64,000 nt of DNA from Prevotellaceae bacterium UBA2448 (lineage in GTDB: Bacteria > Bacteroidota > Bacteroidia > Bacteroidales > Bacteroidaceae): NCBI GenBank assembly GCA_002342585.1, contig DDQG01000008.1, positions 1 through 64,000 on the forward strand. Direction: 5' to 3'. Below are positions 8,380 through 16,719 of the stretch, in pieces. How positions within the stretch are numbered: the first letter of the stretch is position 1; each line of letters begins with the position of its first letter. The notes below the pieces were generated by a model. It saw only the letters and a list, made by a program, of their open reading frames with translations. It was not told the origin of the DNA and ran no database searches. Both the position numbers and the translations under genes were made by a program.

Positions 8380-8742
8380 ATATGATTATGCTTTTCTGGT
8401 CTATTTTTTGCAAAAATAGGTCAATATTTTCTGACTACAACAATTTTTTACAAAAATATTTACTTTACATAAAAAACTCGCCTAACTTCTCAGCCGGGCG
8501 AGTGAAGATAATTAAAATTACATGTCTGATAAAAAATATAAGGGTTCGAATTTCTTTTAACCTTAATACCATTTCGACTGCAAATGTAGGAATTTTTTCT
8601 TTTCTAAAAACGATGAAATCGCACTTGACGGCAAGAATTGTAAATTTTGCGTGTTTTTTTGTAAATTTTGCGTCTCATATTATCATTTTTGCCAAAAAAT
8701 CATCGTAAATTAGCACAAAATAAGGAAAAAGATAAAAAACTT
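8380..8742. other. Divergent control region between efflux operon and AraC-type regulator
   Basis: 363 bp, A/T-rich, with no gene. It holds -7-like TATTTTTG boxes on the minus strand (8411-8418 and 8451-8458), an imperfect palindrome over the first of them (8398-8422), and an isolated 7-bp inverted repeat ACTCGCC/GGCGAGT (8476-8482 and 8497-8503) without a T-tract. A weak TAAATTAG box (8706-8713) precedes the regulator. Confidence 0.5.
8398..8422 (-). promoter_or_regulatory. Efflux-operon promoter with overlapping palindrome
   Basis: Minus strand: TTG, 19 bp, then TATTTTTG (plus 8411-8418). The box lies in an imperfect palindrome with 11-bp arms, GGTCTATTTTT and AAAAATAGGTC, around a 3-bp centre. 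A palindrome over the -7 box suggests an operator; the neighbouring AraC-type protein is the obvious candidate ligand (inference). Confidence 0.5.
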
Positions 8743-9882
8743 ATGTACGAACAAGTCGGATTACAAAGTTACTGCTACATGATGGTATATGGTGCGGTGC
8801 TGATGTTTGCCATAGTGGCAGCTGTTTATTTGATGCTGCGACAATATAATGTGATTTCATCGGGGGTTAAGCCACCAAAGAAGTTAACGAACTGGGCAAC
8901 TGCATTCCTTATTTCGGTAGCCATGAGCCATGTATGGTGGACGGTATTAGGTAATGTGTGGTTGACGGAAGACCGTTTTCTGCGTAATGCAATAAACATT
9001 ATGCTGGACAGTATTACTCTTGTGCCACTGATGATGACTACACTGTTATGTATGCTGCAAGACAAGCACCGAACGCTGTGGCCGATTTTCACTGCTACTA
9101 TACCAGTAATAGTCATTTGTGTGTGGGTGGGGATGATAAACCGGAATCCACTGTATGAGGCGCTAATTCGCGACTATATGCTGCTGCAGGCTCTTGTGTT
9201 TGCAGTTTATATTGTTTTTGCAGTAAGAAGATATGGAAAGTGGCTACACGACAATTATGCCGACCTGGAACACAAAGAACTGTGGAAAAGTTTTGTTTTG
9301 TTGTTCATCCTGATACTGCTATTCTTATGCTATAAGGTGAATTTTGGCGGGTTTGGCATTGAATTTGCAGTACAAATTATAAGTATAGTGCTGATTGGTT
9401 TCCTGCTGTGGAGAGTGGAGTCGCTGGAACAACTTGAAGACACAGAGACGGAGGAGGAGATTATAGATAGTTTCATGGAGGAAATTGACGATGAAATCGA
9501 AAAAAATACGAACTCCAATCTGCAACTCAGTCAACAAGTAGTCAATGAAATACAAATATTGTTGACAGAACAATGTGAAAAGAAACAATTATACCTGCAG
9601 TACGACATCACCTTGAATGCTCTCTGCGCTGCCATTGGAACAAACAGGACATACCTTAGCGCATTCTTTGCACAAAAGGGTACAAACTATAATATTTACA
9701 TAAATCGTCTGCGAATAGAGCATTTCATGAGTTTGTACCGCGAGTACAAAAAAACAAATCGTCCTATACTCATCAAGGAGGTGGCGTATGAAAGCGGTTT
9801 TCAGAGTTACCGCACTTTTACTGCTACCTTTAAACGAATAATGAATATCACTGCAAGCGAATGGTGCGAGAGGAATGGTTAA
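8743..9882 (+). CDS. Membrane-bound AraC-family transcriptional regulator
   Basis: 379 residues from the ATG at 8743. An upstream in-frame start at 8668 would add a poor, charged tail, so I prefer 8743. About seven hydrophobic segments fill residues 10-245 (for example YGAVLMFAIVAAVYLML and FVLLFILILLFLCY). An acidic linker follows (EDTETEEEIIDSFMEE), then a C-terminal double helix-turn-helix AraC domain (ALCAAIGTNRTYLSAFFAQKG and IKEVAYESGFQSYRTFTATFK). It probably senses a membrane or periplasmic signal. Because it is divergent from the efflux operon it is the likely regulator of that operon. Confidence 0.82.
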   Translation: MYEQVGLQSYCYMMVYGAVLMFAIVAAVYLMLRQYNVISSGVKPPKKLTNWATAFLISVAMSHVWWTVLGNVWLTEDRFLRNAINIMLDSITLVPLMMTTLLCMLQDKHRTLWPIFTATIPVIVICVWVGMINRNPLYEALIRDYMLLQALVFAVYIVFAVRRYGKWLHDNYADLEHKELWKSFVLLFILILLFLCYKVNFGGFGIEFAVQIISIVLIGFLLWRVESLEQLEDTETEEEIIDSFMEEIDDEIEKNTNSNLQLSQQVVNEIQILLTEQCEKKQLYLQYDITLNALCAAIGTNRTYLSAFFAQKGTNYNIYINRLRIEHFMSLYREYKKTNRPILIKEVAYESGFQSYRTFTATFKRIMNITASEWCERNG

Positions 9883-9983
9883 AGGGTAGCGGGTAGCGGT
9901 TAAGGAGTTTTTGGTTATTGGTTATTGAAGCTTAAACTATTTTTTTTCAACTTTTCAATTGTCAATTATCAATTTTTATTTCG
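9880..9983 (+). repeat. 7-bp-period repeats between araC-type gene and cysE
   Basis: Blocks such as GGTTAAA, GGGTAGC, GGGTAGC, GGTTAAG, then GGTTATT twice, then TCAATTG, TCAATTA, TCAATTT. All are in steps of seven bases, and the array starts across the stop codon of the regulator. Confidence 0.6.
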
Positions 9984-9991
9984 TACCTTCG
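9984..9991 (+). promoter_or_regulatory. -7 box of cysE promoter
   Basis: TACCTTCG, 32 bp before the cysE ATG, with TTG 22 bp upstream (9959-9961). Fits the Bacteroidota TAnnTTTG pattern with one change. Confidence 0.55.
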
Positions 9992-10023
9992 CACCCGATT
10001 TTTATAAATAATGTGTAAAATAG

Positions 10024-10929
10024 ATGGGTAAGTTTACAGAAAAAATGAACGCGGTGGTAGAAAAACTGGCTCAACCACAATCGTGCAGAGACTTGTTCAG
10101 GGAGTACAACGAAGGCGCTCCACTGCCATCAGGTAAGGCTTTGGAGGAAATCATAGAACTGGTCAGAAGTATTATGTTTCCCGGTTACTATGGTAATTGT
10201 ACTGTGAATACCGGTACTCTGCGATTCCACTTAGGCGTGAATATTGAAAAACTGTACACTCTGCTCATCGAACAGATTCAGGCAGGACTGTCGTTTGCTG
10301 ATTTCAGGGACGTAGCTGCTTATGCCGCATACAACCGACAGACCATCATCAAGGAACTGCACAGAATGGCGACAGTAAGGGCTCAAGCTTTCATAGAACG
10401 TCTGCCAGAGATACGACGTGTGTTGGCTACTGATGTGAAGGCTGCTTACGACGGTGACCCAGCTGCAAAGAATTTTGGAGAAATCATTTCCTGCTACCCT
10501 ATTATAAAGGTGCTGACGATATACAGAATGGCTCATGCACTGTGGAAACTGGAGGTGCCACTCATTCCTCGTATGCTCACAGAACTGGCTCACTCGGAAA
10601 CGGGTGTGGACATACACCCGGGAGCACAGATCGGTGAGCATTTCACTATAGACCACGGAACGGGTGTGGTAATCGGAGAAACCACCATCATCGGTAATAA
10701 CGTGAAGCTGTATCAGGGTGTGACTCTGGGAGCAAAGAGTTTCCCACTCGACGAAAACGGCAATCCTATAAAAGGTATTTTGCGCCACCCTATCATCGAG
10801 GACGACGTAATCATATACAGCAATGCAACTATACTGGGGCGCGTCACAATAGGTAAGGGCGCTGTCATCGGCAGTAACGTGTCGGTTAGTCATGATGTGC
10901 CAGCAGGAACAACCGTTACACAGAAATAA
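10024..10929 (+). CDS. cysE: Serine O-acetyltransferase
   Basis: Makes O-acetylserine from serine and acetyl-CoA, the first step of cysteine synthesis, in the cytosol. 301 residues. The N-terminal helical domain is followed from about residue 195 by left-handed beta-helix hexapeptide repeats (IHPGAQIGEHFTIDHGTGV, IGETTIIGNNVKLYQGVTLGA). The catalytic histidine region (TIDHGTGVVIGE) is intact. The C-terminus (DVPAGTTVTQK) is short and lacks the usual terminal Ile that lets CysE dock into CysK. The gene is followed 6 bp later by the THUMP methyltransferase, so the two are probably co-transcribed. Confidence 0.92.
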   Translation: MGKFTEKMNAVVEKLAQPQSCRDLFREYNEGAPLPSGKALEEIIELVRSIMFPGYYGNCTVNTGTLRFHLGVNIEKLYTLLIEQIQAGLSFADFRDVAAYAAYNRQTIIKELHRMATVRAQAFIERLPEIRRVLATDVKAAYDGDPAAKNFGEIISCYPIIKVLTIYRMAHALWKLEVPLIPRMLTELAHSETGVDIHPGAQIGEHFTIDHGTGVVIGETTIIGNNVKLYQGVTLGAKSFPLDENGNPIKGILRHPIIEDDVIIYSNATILGRVTIGKGAVIGSNVSVSHDVPAGTTVTQK

Positions 10930-10935
10930 AGAATA

Positions 10936-12441
10936 ATGGAACATACTATAATAGCAAAGACTTTCAAAGGACTGGAAGAGGTTCTGGCGAAGGAGGTGAT
11001 AGCCCTCGGAGGCAATAACGTGGAAATAGGCAACCGAATGGTGAGTTTTACAGGCGACAAGGAGATGCTGTACAGAGCAAACTTCTGTCTGCGCACTGCC
11101 ATTAGGGTGTTGAAACCGATAGCTGTATTCAAGGCTGACGATGCCGACAAAGTGTATGAGGAAGCAAAGAAGATTGACTGGCAGGAATATATGGACGTGA
11201 ACACTACATTCCTGGTGGATGCAGTTGTGTTCTCGGATAATTTCCGCCACTCGCAGTTTGCCGCTTACAGAATAAAGGACGCCATCGCTGACTATTGGAG
11301 AGACAAGACAGGAGACCGTCCGAACGTAAGCATCAGCAATCCGGGACTGAGAATCAACCTGCACATCTCTAATGAAGATGTAACTGTAGCACTTGACTCA
11401 AGTGGCGAATCGCTCCACCTTCGCGGATATAAGGTAAAGAATACTGAAGCACCTATCAACGAGGTGCTGGCTGCAGGACTTATCATGTTGTCGGAATGGG
11501 ATTGTCAGAGCGATTTCATCGACCCTTTCTGTGGTTCTGGCACCATTCTGATTGAAGCTGCCCTGATAGCTCGAAACATATATCCGGGTGTGTTCCGCAA
11601 GGAGTACGCATTCGAAAAGTGGAAGGACTACGATGCCGACCTGTTTGAACGTATATACAATGACGACAGCGAGGAAAGGGAGTTTAACCACAGAATATAT
11701 GGTTACGACATAAACAGCCGGGCTGTACAGATTGCTCAGGATAATGTGAAGTCGGCTGGCGTTAGCAATATAGTAGAGATTCAGCAGCGCGACATAGCTG
11801 AATTCGAACAACCTGCCGAGAAGGCTATCATGATAACCAATCCGCCGTACGGAGAACGCATCGGAGCTGTGAAGGGAGGAAATCTCGAGGAACTGTATGC
11901 TACCATAGGCGAACGACTGAAACATGCTTTCATCGGTTGTGACGCCTGGATTATCAGCAACCGCGAGGAGTTCTTTGCAAATGTGGGTATGAGACCGTCA
12001 ACTAAGTATGCTCTGTTCAATGGTAACATCGAATGCGAGTTCAGAAAGTATCAGGTGTTCGACGGAAAACTCAGACAGCAACGCGAGAAGGGTGTTGACA
12101 TAAAATCGGAGGAGGAGCGTAAGCGTAATGCCAAGTACAAACCACATAAGAAGAACGAAGACGGCAGCTGGACACGTGAGAAGACCGAAGAGGAGGCTGA
12201 CCACTATTTCAAGGCAAAACCATTCAAGGAAGGTTTCAGAAAGAACAGAAAAGATGATGATGACCAAGAGAGAGGTGAGCGCAGAGACAGAGGTGAGCGC
12301 AAGGACAGAGGCAGAAGAGACGAGAAAGGCGAGCGCCCAGGACGTATGTCATCGTTCGAACAACGTCGTCGTATGTACGAAGCAATGGACGACGAAGAGG
12401 CTGAAATCATAAAGAAGCACCTGAGGAAGTGGGAGAAGTAA
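10936..12441 (+). CDS. THUMP-domain class I rRNA (guanine-N2) methyltransferase, RlmL-like
   Basis: 501 residues. The N-terminal ferredoxin-like/THUMP RNA-binding region (1-160) leads into a Rossmann methyltransferase domain with the SAM motif DPFCGSGTILIEAAL and the catalytic NPPYGERIG, the motif for guanine N2 methylation. The last ~100 residues form a highly charged tail with two RGERRDR/RGERKDR repeats encoded by 18-bp tandem units (about 12270-12310). Such a tail is not part of the core fold and could hold RNA or ribosomes. The target position cannot be deduced; 23S rRNA is most likely. Its 3' end overlaps the convergent tatD-like gene by 35 bp. Confidence 0.88.
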   Translation: MEHTIIAKTFKGLEEVLAKEVIALGGNNVEIGNRMVSFTGDKEMLYRANFCLRTAIRVLKPIAVFKADDADKVYEEAKKIDWQEYMDVNTTFLVDAVVFSDNFRHSQFAAYRIKDAIADYWRDKTGDRPNVSISNPGLRINLHISNEDVTVALDSSGESLHLRGYKVKNTEAPINEVLAAGLIMLSEWDCQSDFIDPFCGSGTILIEAALIARNIYPGVFRKEYAFEKWKDYDADLFERIYNDDSEEREFNHRIYGYDINSRAVQIAQDNVKSAGVSNIVEIQQRDIAEFEQPAEKAIMITNPPYGERIGAVKGGNLEELYATIGERLKHAFIGCDAWIISNREEFFANVGMRPSTKYALFNGNIECEFRKYQVFDGKLRQQREKGVDIKSEEERKRNAKYKPHKKNEDGSWTREKTEEEADHYFKAKPFKEGFRKNRKDDDDQERGERRDRGERKDRGRRDEKGERPGRMSSFEQRRRMYEAMDDEEAEIIKKHLRKWEK

Positions 12442-12979
12442 TATCAAGAAGATTTATCCCCATTTCATCATCGGTTTCACGATAAAATGGAATGCCCGAC
12501 CGGCGAACTAATTCGAGTGTGGCTGAGTTGAAATGAACACCAAACGAAAGACGTATGCCACGAGCAAGGAGTTGCTGAGCCAATTGAGGCTTACCACGAA
12601 AGCCATGTACAATCCACAATTGCTGTGGGTTGTATTTTTTATGCAACTGAAGAAGCAGGTCGAAGGCACGAACACAATGTATGATGAGTGGCAGATAATG
12701 GGTTTCAGCCAACTGAATCTGAGCCTCAAAGGCTGCCTGCTGAAGACTCATCTCAGCACCCCTAACGGCATCAAGTCCACACTCCCCTATCGCAACCACA
12801 TTGGGCAACCGAAGGTCTTGTCGGAGGAGCTCCAACTGCTGCTGCCACATCGCATCTACATGCCAGGGATGAAGTCCCACAGAACAACGTTCCACATCAG
12901 CAGGTACTGCGCCCGGGAAGCAGTTGAGAATAAACTGCTCTGTAGGATCGGACGGACGATGATGTGTGTGAAGATTCAT
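12407..12979 (-). CDS. TatD-family metal-dependent hydrolase / DNase
   Basis: 190 residues, shorter than the usual 250 or so but with the main metal ligands in place: NLHTHH (H4, H6), IGECGLD (Glu), LIIHCVRA (His), IVHGFRG (His) and RETDDE (Asp) near the C-terminus. Family members are TIM-barrel nucleases or hydrolases. The lost length is mostly between these motifs, giving a compact Bacteroidales-type member. Its 3' end overlaps the convergent methyltransferase gene by 35 bp. It lies 75 bp downstream of yidD, with a repeat array in the gap. Confidence 0.82.
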   Translation of the reverse strand: MNLHTHHRPSDPTEQFILNCFPGAVPADVERCSVGLHPWHVDAMWQQQLELLRQDLRLPNVVAIGECGLDAVRGAEMSLQQAAFEAQIQLAETHYLPLIIHCVRAFDLLLQLHKKYNPQQLWIVHGFRGKPQLAQQLLARGIRLSFGVHFNSATLELVRRSGIPFYRETDDEMGINLLDITSPTSSGASL

Positions 12980-12980
12980 G

Positions 12981-13050
12981 AGGAGTTAGGAGTGAGGAGT
13001 TAGGAGTTGCGCCAGCCAATTATGCATTATGCATTATGAATTATGAATTA
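12981..13050. repeat. Composite intergenic repeat, copy 1 (heptads + GC core)
   Basis: On the plus strand four heptads of the GGAGTTA/GGAGTGA type lead into GCGCCAGCC and then an AATTATGCATTATG-type array, also of 7-bp period. Related composites occur at 28949-29010 and 60274-60328. Confidence 0.65.
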
Positions 13051-13053
13051 ACT

Positions 13054-13344
13054 TTAAAAATGGAATTTTTCAGGTACGGGGTCGTAGCCACTGCCGCCCC
13101 AGGGATGGCAACGAAGGATGCGCTTGACTGCCAGGTAAAGTCCTTTGAAGGGTCCGTGGCGTTGGATTGCCTCTACTGCATAACGGCTGCAGGTGGGAGT
13201 GAAACGGCATGAGGGTGGTGTCAATGGCGATATACAAGTACGATAGAAGTATATTGGTAGCAGGAGCAATAGGGATAATGCTCTGCTAAGTATGTTCTGA
13301 TGACGAAGTGAGGACAGGATGGAGGTTAGCTTGCTGCGAATCAT
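13054..13344 (-). CDS. yidD: Membrane protein insertion efficiency factor YidD
   Basis: A small membrane-associated protein that assists YidC-dependent insertion. 96 residues from the ATG at 13344, which lies just after the rnpA stop; an earlier in-frame ATG at 13371 would overlap rnpA by 26 bp and give 105 residues. The diagnostic motifs CRFTPTCSRYAVEAI and CHPWGGSGYDPVP are complete, preceded by an amphipathic/hydrophobic N-terminus (ALSLLLLLPIYFYR). The adjacency to rnpA is conserved widely in bacteria. Confidence 0.92.
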   Translation of the reverse strand: MIRSKLTSILSSLRHQNILSRALSLLLLLPIYFYRTCISPLTPPSCRFTPTCSRYAVEAIQRHGPFKGLYLAVKRILRCHPWGGSGYDPVPEKFHF

Positions 13345-13345
13345 A

Positions 13346-13732
13346 TCAGATGGTATCGGATATTCTGGCAAGGGCCTTGACTACTGATTTGCTTACTTGA
13401 CTGCTGGTGGGTACATTGTCAGCTATGCAGATGAAAGCTATGTCAACATGACGACCTGAACCCTCAAGACGGGAAAGTAGTATTTGTTTATTGAGACGGT
13501 ATGCCTCGCGAACCATACGTTTCATACGATTGCGATCGACTGCATGATGCATTCGTTTCTTAGGAACGGAAACCAAGATGCTTGCAGGAGACGCAACATC
13601 GGATTCGTCTATGGTCCATACAATACGAAGAGGATAAACGGCAATAGATGAATTGCGACTTGAAAAGAGGCTCTCGACAACTAAGCGGGAGTGGATACGT
13701 TCTGCCTTTGAAAGACCCAAAGGACTAAGCAT
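13346..13732 (-). CDS. rnpA: Ribonuclease P protein component
   Basis: Binds the RNase P RNA and helps process tRNA 5' leaders. From the ATG at 13732 it has 128 residues; an upstream ATG at 13765 lies deeper inside hemD and seems less likely. The signature RNR motif is present (KKRMHHAVDRNRMKRMVREAYR) and the start (LSPLGLSKAERIHSRLVVESLF) matches the usual KxxR(I)xxxxxF pattern. It overlaps the end of hemD by 8 bp and is followed immediately by yidD, indicating translational coupling. Confidence 0.93.
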   Translation of the reverse strand: MLSPLGLSKAERIHSRLVVESLFSSRNSSIAVYPLRIVWTIDESDVASPASILVSVPKKRMHHAVDRNRMKRMVREAYRLNKQILLSRLEGSGRHVDIAFICIADNVPTSSQVSKSVVKALARISDTI

Positions 13733-14471
13733 GAGATTTCTGTGTTGACTTGGCAAATTCCTCAATCATAGCAGGCACAGAGCGCAATTCCGGAGTAACG
13801 GTAAGGTCAACACGAAGACCTGCCTTCTCAGCTTCGTGGACAGTCTTAGAACCAAGACAAGCAATCCACACCTTACCCTGCTCAAAGTTAGGGAAGTTCT
13901 TCACCAAAGAATGGATTCCCTCTGGTGAGAAGAATACAAGCATGTCGTAGTCGAGTTTTTCGCCGGCCTGGAAGTCGTTGGCAACAGTATAGTACATCAC
14001 AGCCTCATCGTGCTCTACCCCAGCCTCTTCAAGCATGTTGAAAATGTCGTCATTATGGGCAGACGAAAGTGGAGCAAAGTATTTCTCTTTGTTGTGCTTC
14101 TGAATGAATGGAAGGAGGTCGGCAAGTTTACCTGTCTCAGGGAAGAAGTTCTTACGCTTACGGTACTGAACATATTTCTGCAGATAGAGCGACACCTGCT
14201 CTGATACACAGAAATACTTCATGTCAGTAGGGATGTTGACGCGCAACTCCTTGCAAAGAGTAAAGAAGTGATCGATTGCATGACGCGATGTGAAGACAAT
14301 CGCTGTGTGACCGGCAATAGATACGTGTTGCGACCTAAAATCTTTGGAGGTCATCGGTTCAATCTTGATGAATGGTCGGAATACAAGATCAAGATTGTAT
14401 TTTTCAGCTACATCAAAGTACGGTGACTTTGCCGTCTGTGGTTTAGGTTGAGAGATGAGTATTTTTGCCAT
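13725..14471 (-). CDS. hemD: Uroporphyrinogen-III synthase
   Basis: Closes hydroxymethylbilane with inversion of ring D to make uroporphyrinogen III for heme, siroheme and cobalamin. 248 residues with the two-domain alpha/beta HemD layout (VFTSRHAIDHF in domain 1, MLVFFSPEGIHSLVKNFP in domain 2, then WIACLGSKTVHEAEKAGL). This family diverges strongly, so the call rests on fold-specific segments and context. Its ATG abuts the DUF4271 gene stop (position 14471 is shared), and a TACCTTTG box lies within that upstream gene. Confidence 0.85.
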   Translation of the reverse strand: MAKILISQPKPQTAKSPYFDVAEKYNLDLVFRPFIKIEPMTSKDFRSQHVSIAGHTAIVFTSRHAIDHFFTLCKELRVNIPTDMKYFCVSEQVSLYLQKYVQYRKRKNFFPETGKLADLLPFIQKHNKEKYFAPLSSAHNDDIFNMLEEAGVEHDEAVMYYTVANDFQAGEKLDYDMLVFFSPEGIHSLVKNFPNFEQGKVWIACLGSKTVHEAEKAGLRVDLTVTPELRSVPAMIEEFAKSTQKSHA

Positions 14472-15286
14472 CAGTACAAATCGTTTACCTCTAAAAAAAC
14501 TTTACTTGCCCATTGTAAAAATCTCCACAAAAAGATGGTGGGCACTATTTCGACGCTGCAAAGGTACAAAAAAATTAAACACGCTGCACTTTTTTTAACC
14601 TTAAAGTTGATAAATAGCTTGAAAATGAGGGCAATTTCGTATAAAATTGTCAATAAAATATAACAAATTGCCACTATGATTGGTGGTATGTTAGAAAAAA
14701 GTTGGAAAAGAATGATAACGTAACAGGGATATACACTCAACGCTGTGAGATACACATAACTGGAGGTCCAACTGGAACGCATGTCATAGGATGGGAAGAA
14801 AACCCAGTTGACCAGCATATAAAGATAGAGTTTGGCAATGAAGAAAAGTACGAGTAGCAAAATGAGGACGATTACTACCCAATAAGGTATTCCGGTAACG
14901 GAGGAGAAAGAGGTATGTTGCGCAAGATAATCGAAAAGGGAGAGAGAAAGAGTAAATGAGGCAATAAATATCTGCCACATGCTATCTACCCAGAAGTTTT
15001 TAGTTATCACCCCCTTCACGGAGTATTTTCTTTCTTTCTTGAAGAACTGCTTCCAGGTGTCCACAATAAAGGGACGGGAGTTGTGGAATATGCTGGCTAT
15101 GATACCAAGACACACGAGGAGCAGCAGGATGATGCCACTATCAGAACTGACTGTGTAGTTACGTTCGGACATAAGTACTTCCCTATCGGAAACCATAGTA
15201 CCCTGGGCAAAGTAATCGGTACGATTGATTACGTTGCTATCCGTTGCCGTAAGGATGCTGTCGTAGTTTGCTATACTGCTCCTCAT
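14471..15286 (-). CDS. DUF4271 integral membrane protein
   Basis: 271 residues, with about six or seven hydrophobic helices (GIILLLLVCLGIIASIF, WVVIVLILLLVLFFIA, YVIILFQLF and others) after a 45-residue polar N-terminus. It matches the DUF4271 family, found directly upstream of hemD in Bacteroidota. Function is unknown; the fixed neighbourhood hints at a link with heme synthesis or membrane assembly, which is inference. It starts 26 bp after metK. Confidence 0.8.
   Translation of the reverse strand: MRSSIANYDSILTATDSNVINRTDYFAQGTMVSDREVLMSERNYTVSSDSGIILLLLVCLGIIASIFHNSRPFIVDTWKQFFKKERKYSVKGVITKNFWVDSMWQIFIASFTLSLSLFDYLAQHTSFSSVTGIPYWVVIVLILLLVLFFIAKLYLYMLVNWVFFPSYDMRSSWTSSYVYLTALSVYPCYVIILFQLFSNIPPIIVAICYILLTILYEIALIFKLFINFKVKKSAACLIFLYLCSVEIVPTIFLWRFLQWASKVFLEVNDLY
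14559..14566 (-). promoter_or_regulatory. Internal -7 box for hemD-rnpA-yidD
   Basis: TACCTTTG on the minus strand, about 90 bp before the hemD ATG and inside the DUF4271 reading frame. Perfect -7 consensus; no clear TTTG at -33, so tentative. Confidence 0.4.
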
Positions 15287-15312
15287 GTGCAGAATATGAT
15301 AGAAGTGGATGT

Positions 15313-16629
15313 TTAGAGCTTGAATGCGCGACGTATGTCTTCAACTGCATCAAGTTTCTCCCAAGTAAACAACTCTACCTTGATGTCTTTCTCGCCCTCA
15401 TAGCGATTATAAAAATGCTTGGTGACCACCTGAGGTTCGCGCCCCATATGACCATAAGCAGCTGTCTCCTCGTAAATAGGAGCACGAAGTTTGAGACGCT
15501 GTTCGATAGCCTTAGGACGCAAGTCGAAGAGGTCTTTTATCTTGCTAGCTATTTCACCATCAGACATAGGTACATGGCTTCTGCCATAGGTATTGACATA
15601 AATGCTTACTGGTTCAGCAACACCAATAGCATAGCTAATCTGAACAAGGATTTCGTCGCTCACACCAGCTGCCACCATGTTTTTGGCAATATGACGGGCT
15701 GCATAAGCTGCAGAACGATCCACCTTGCTAGGGTCTTTACCTGAGAACGCGCCTCCACCGTGAGCTCCTTTACCTCCATAGGTATCAACGATAATCTTAC
15801 GACCTGTAAGACCTGTATCACCATGAGGACCACCAATAACGAACTTACCAGTAGGATTGACGAAGTATTTTATGTCCTTATTGAAAAGGGCACGAATCTG
15901 AGGATTATGGATGGATTCGAGTACGCGAGGAATAAGGATGTTAACCACATCGTCGTGGATACGAGAAAGCATCATTTCATCGGCTTTTTCCTGAGTAACT
16001 CCTTCACCAGGGAAGACGAATTCATCGTGTTGTGTGCTGACTACGATAGTATCTATACGAAGTGGTGTACCATCGTCTCCATACTCTACAGTCACCTGAC
16101 TCTTTGCATCAGGACGCAAGTAGGTGACTTGTTTGCCGTTTGCACGTTGGTATGTCATTACTTTGCCTTCACGACGAATGTCTGCTAGTACACGCAAGAT
16201 GCGGTGAGAGAGGTCGAGAGACAGCGGCATGTAGTTTTCTGTTTCGTTGGTAGCATAACCAAACATCATACCCTGGTCGCCAGCACCCTGATTCATAGGG
16301 TCGGAACGCTCAACACCACGATTTATGTCTGCCGACTGCTCATGTATGGCGTTAAGCACACCACAAGACTCGGCATCGAATTTGTAAGAAGACTTGGTAT
16401 AACCAATACGGGTAATGGTTCGACGTGCTACCTCTTGAAGGTCAACATAAGTGTTTGACTTCACCTCACCAGCTACGACTACCTGACCGGTAGTACAGAG
16501 AGTTTCACACGCTACTTTAGAGTTGGCATCATATGCCAAGAGTTCGTCAAGAACTGCATCGCTGATCTGGTCAGCTACCTTGTCAGGATGTCCCTCGCTG
16601 ACAGATTCAGATGTAAATAAATATCCCAT
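15313..16629 (-). CDS. metK: S-adenosylmethionine synthetase
   Basis: Forms SAM from methionine and ATP. 438 residues. Signature motifs are present: EGHPDK near the N-terminus, GAGDQGMMFGYA, GGPHGDTGLTGRKI, and GGGAFSGKDPSKVDRS in the ATP/phosphate-binding part. It supplies the methyl donor for the methyltransferases and radical-SAM enzymes in this window. No SAM-riboswitch-like structure is seen in the short leader; a -7 box TAGATTTG (16666-16673) lies 37 bp upstream. Confidence 0.96.
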   Translation of the reverse strand: MGYLFTSESVSEGHPDKVADQISDAVLDELLAYDANSKVACETLCTTGQVVVAGEVKSNTYVDLQEVARRTITRIGYTKSSYKFDAESCGVLNAIHEQSADINRGVERSDPMNQGAGDQGMMFGYATNETENYMPLSLDLSHRILRVLADIRREGKVMTYQRANGKQVTYLRPDAKSQVTVEYGDDGTPLRIDTIVVSTQHDEFVFPGEGVTQEKADEMMLSRIHDDVVNILIPRVLESIHNPQIRALFNKDIKYFVNPTGKFVIGGPHGDTGLTGRKIIVDTYGGKGAHGGGAFSGKDPSKVDRSAAYAARHIAKNMVAAGVSDEILVQISYAIGVAEPVSIYVNTYGRSHVPMSDGEIASKIKDLFDLRPKAIEQRLKLRAPIYEETAAYGHMGREPQVVTKHFYNRYEGEKDIKVELFTWEKLDAVEDIRRAFKL

Positions 16630-16665
16630 AACGTTTTAGCATTTTTTTTGTGGTTGCAAGCAGAG

Positions 16666-16673
16666 CAAATCTA
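16666..16673 (-). promoter_or_regulatory. -7 box of metK promoter
   Basis: TAGATTTG on the minus strand, matching TAnnTTTG. Confidence 0.5.
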
Positions 16674-16719
16674 TCCACATACATTATTAATATATATATA
16701 ACTTAAATTTATGTCGTTT

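Noticed and set aside
8476..8503. ACTCGCC/GGCGAGT hairpin as terminator
   Set aside because: It has a 14-base loop and no T-tract and lies between divergent genes, so nothing would end there; kept only as an inverted repeat of unknown role.
8541..8560. tRNA-like GGTTCGAAT motif
   Set aside because: No acceptor stem or other arms around it; a chance match in A/T-rich DNA.
9880..9983. Ribosome binding sites with Shine-Dalgarno sequence
   Set aside because: Few genes show an AGGAGG-like site at proper spacing, as is normal for Bacteroidota; start choices were made from protein pattern and neighbours instead.
12533..13003. 156-aa plus-strand ORF opposite tatD-like gene
   Set aside because: It is antisense to a convincing TatD-family frame and shows no known protein pattern.
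16630..16719. SAM riboswitch before metK
   Set aside because: The gap between metK and the next gene is short and A/T-rich, with a -7 box but no structured aptamer pattern.
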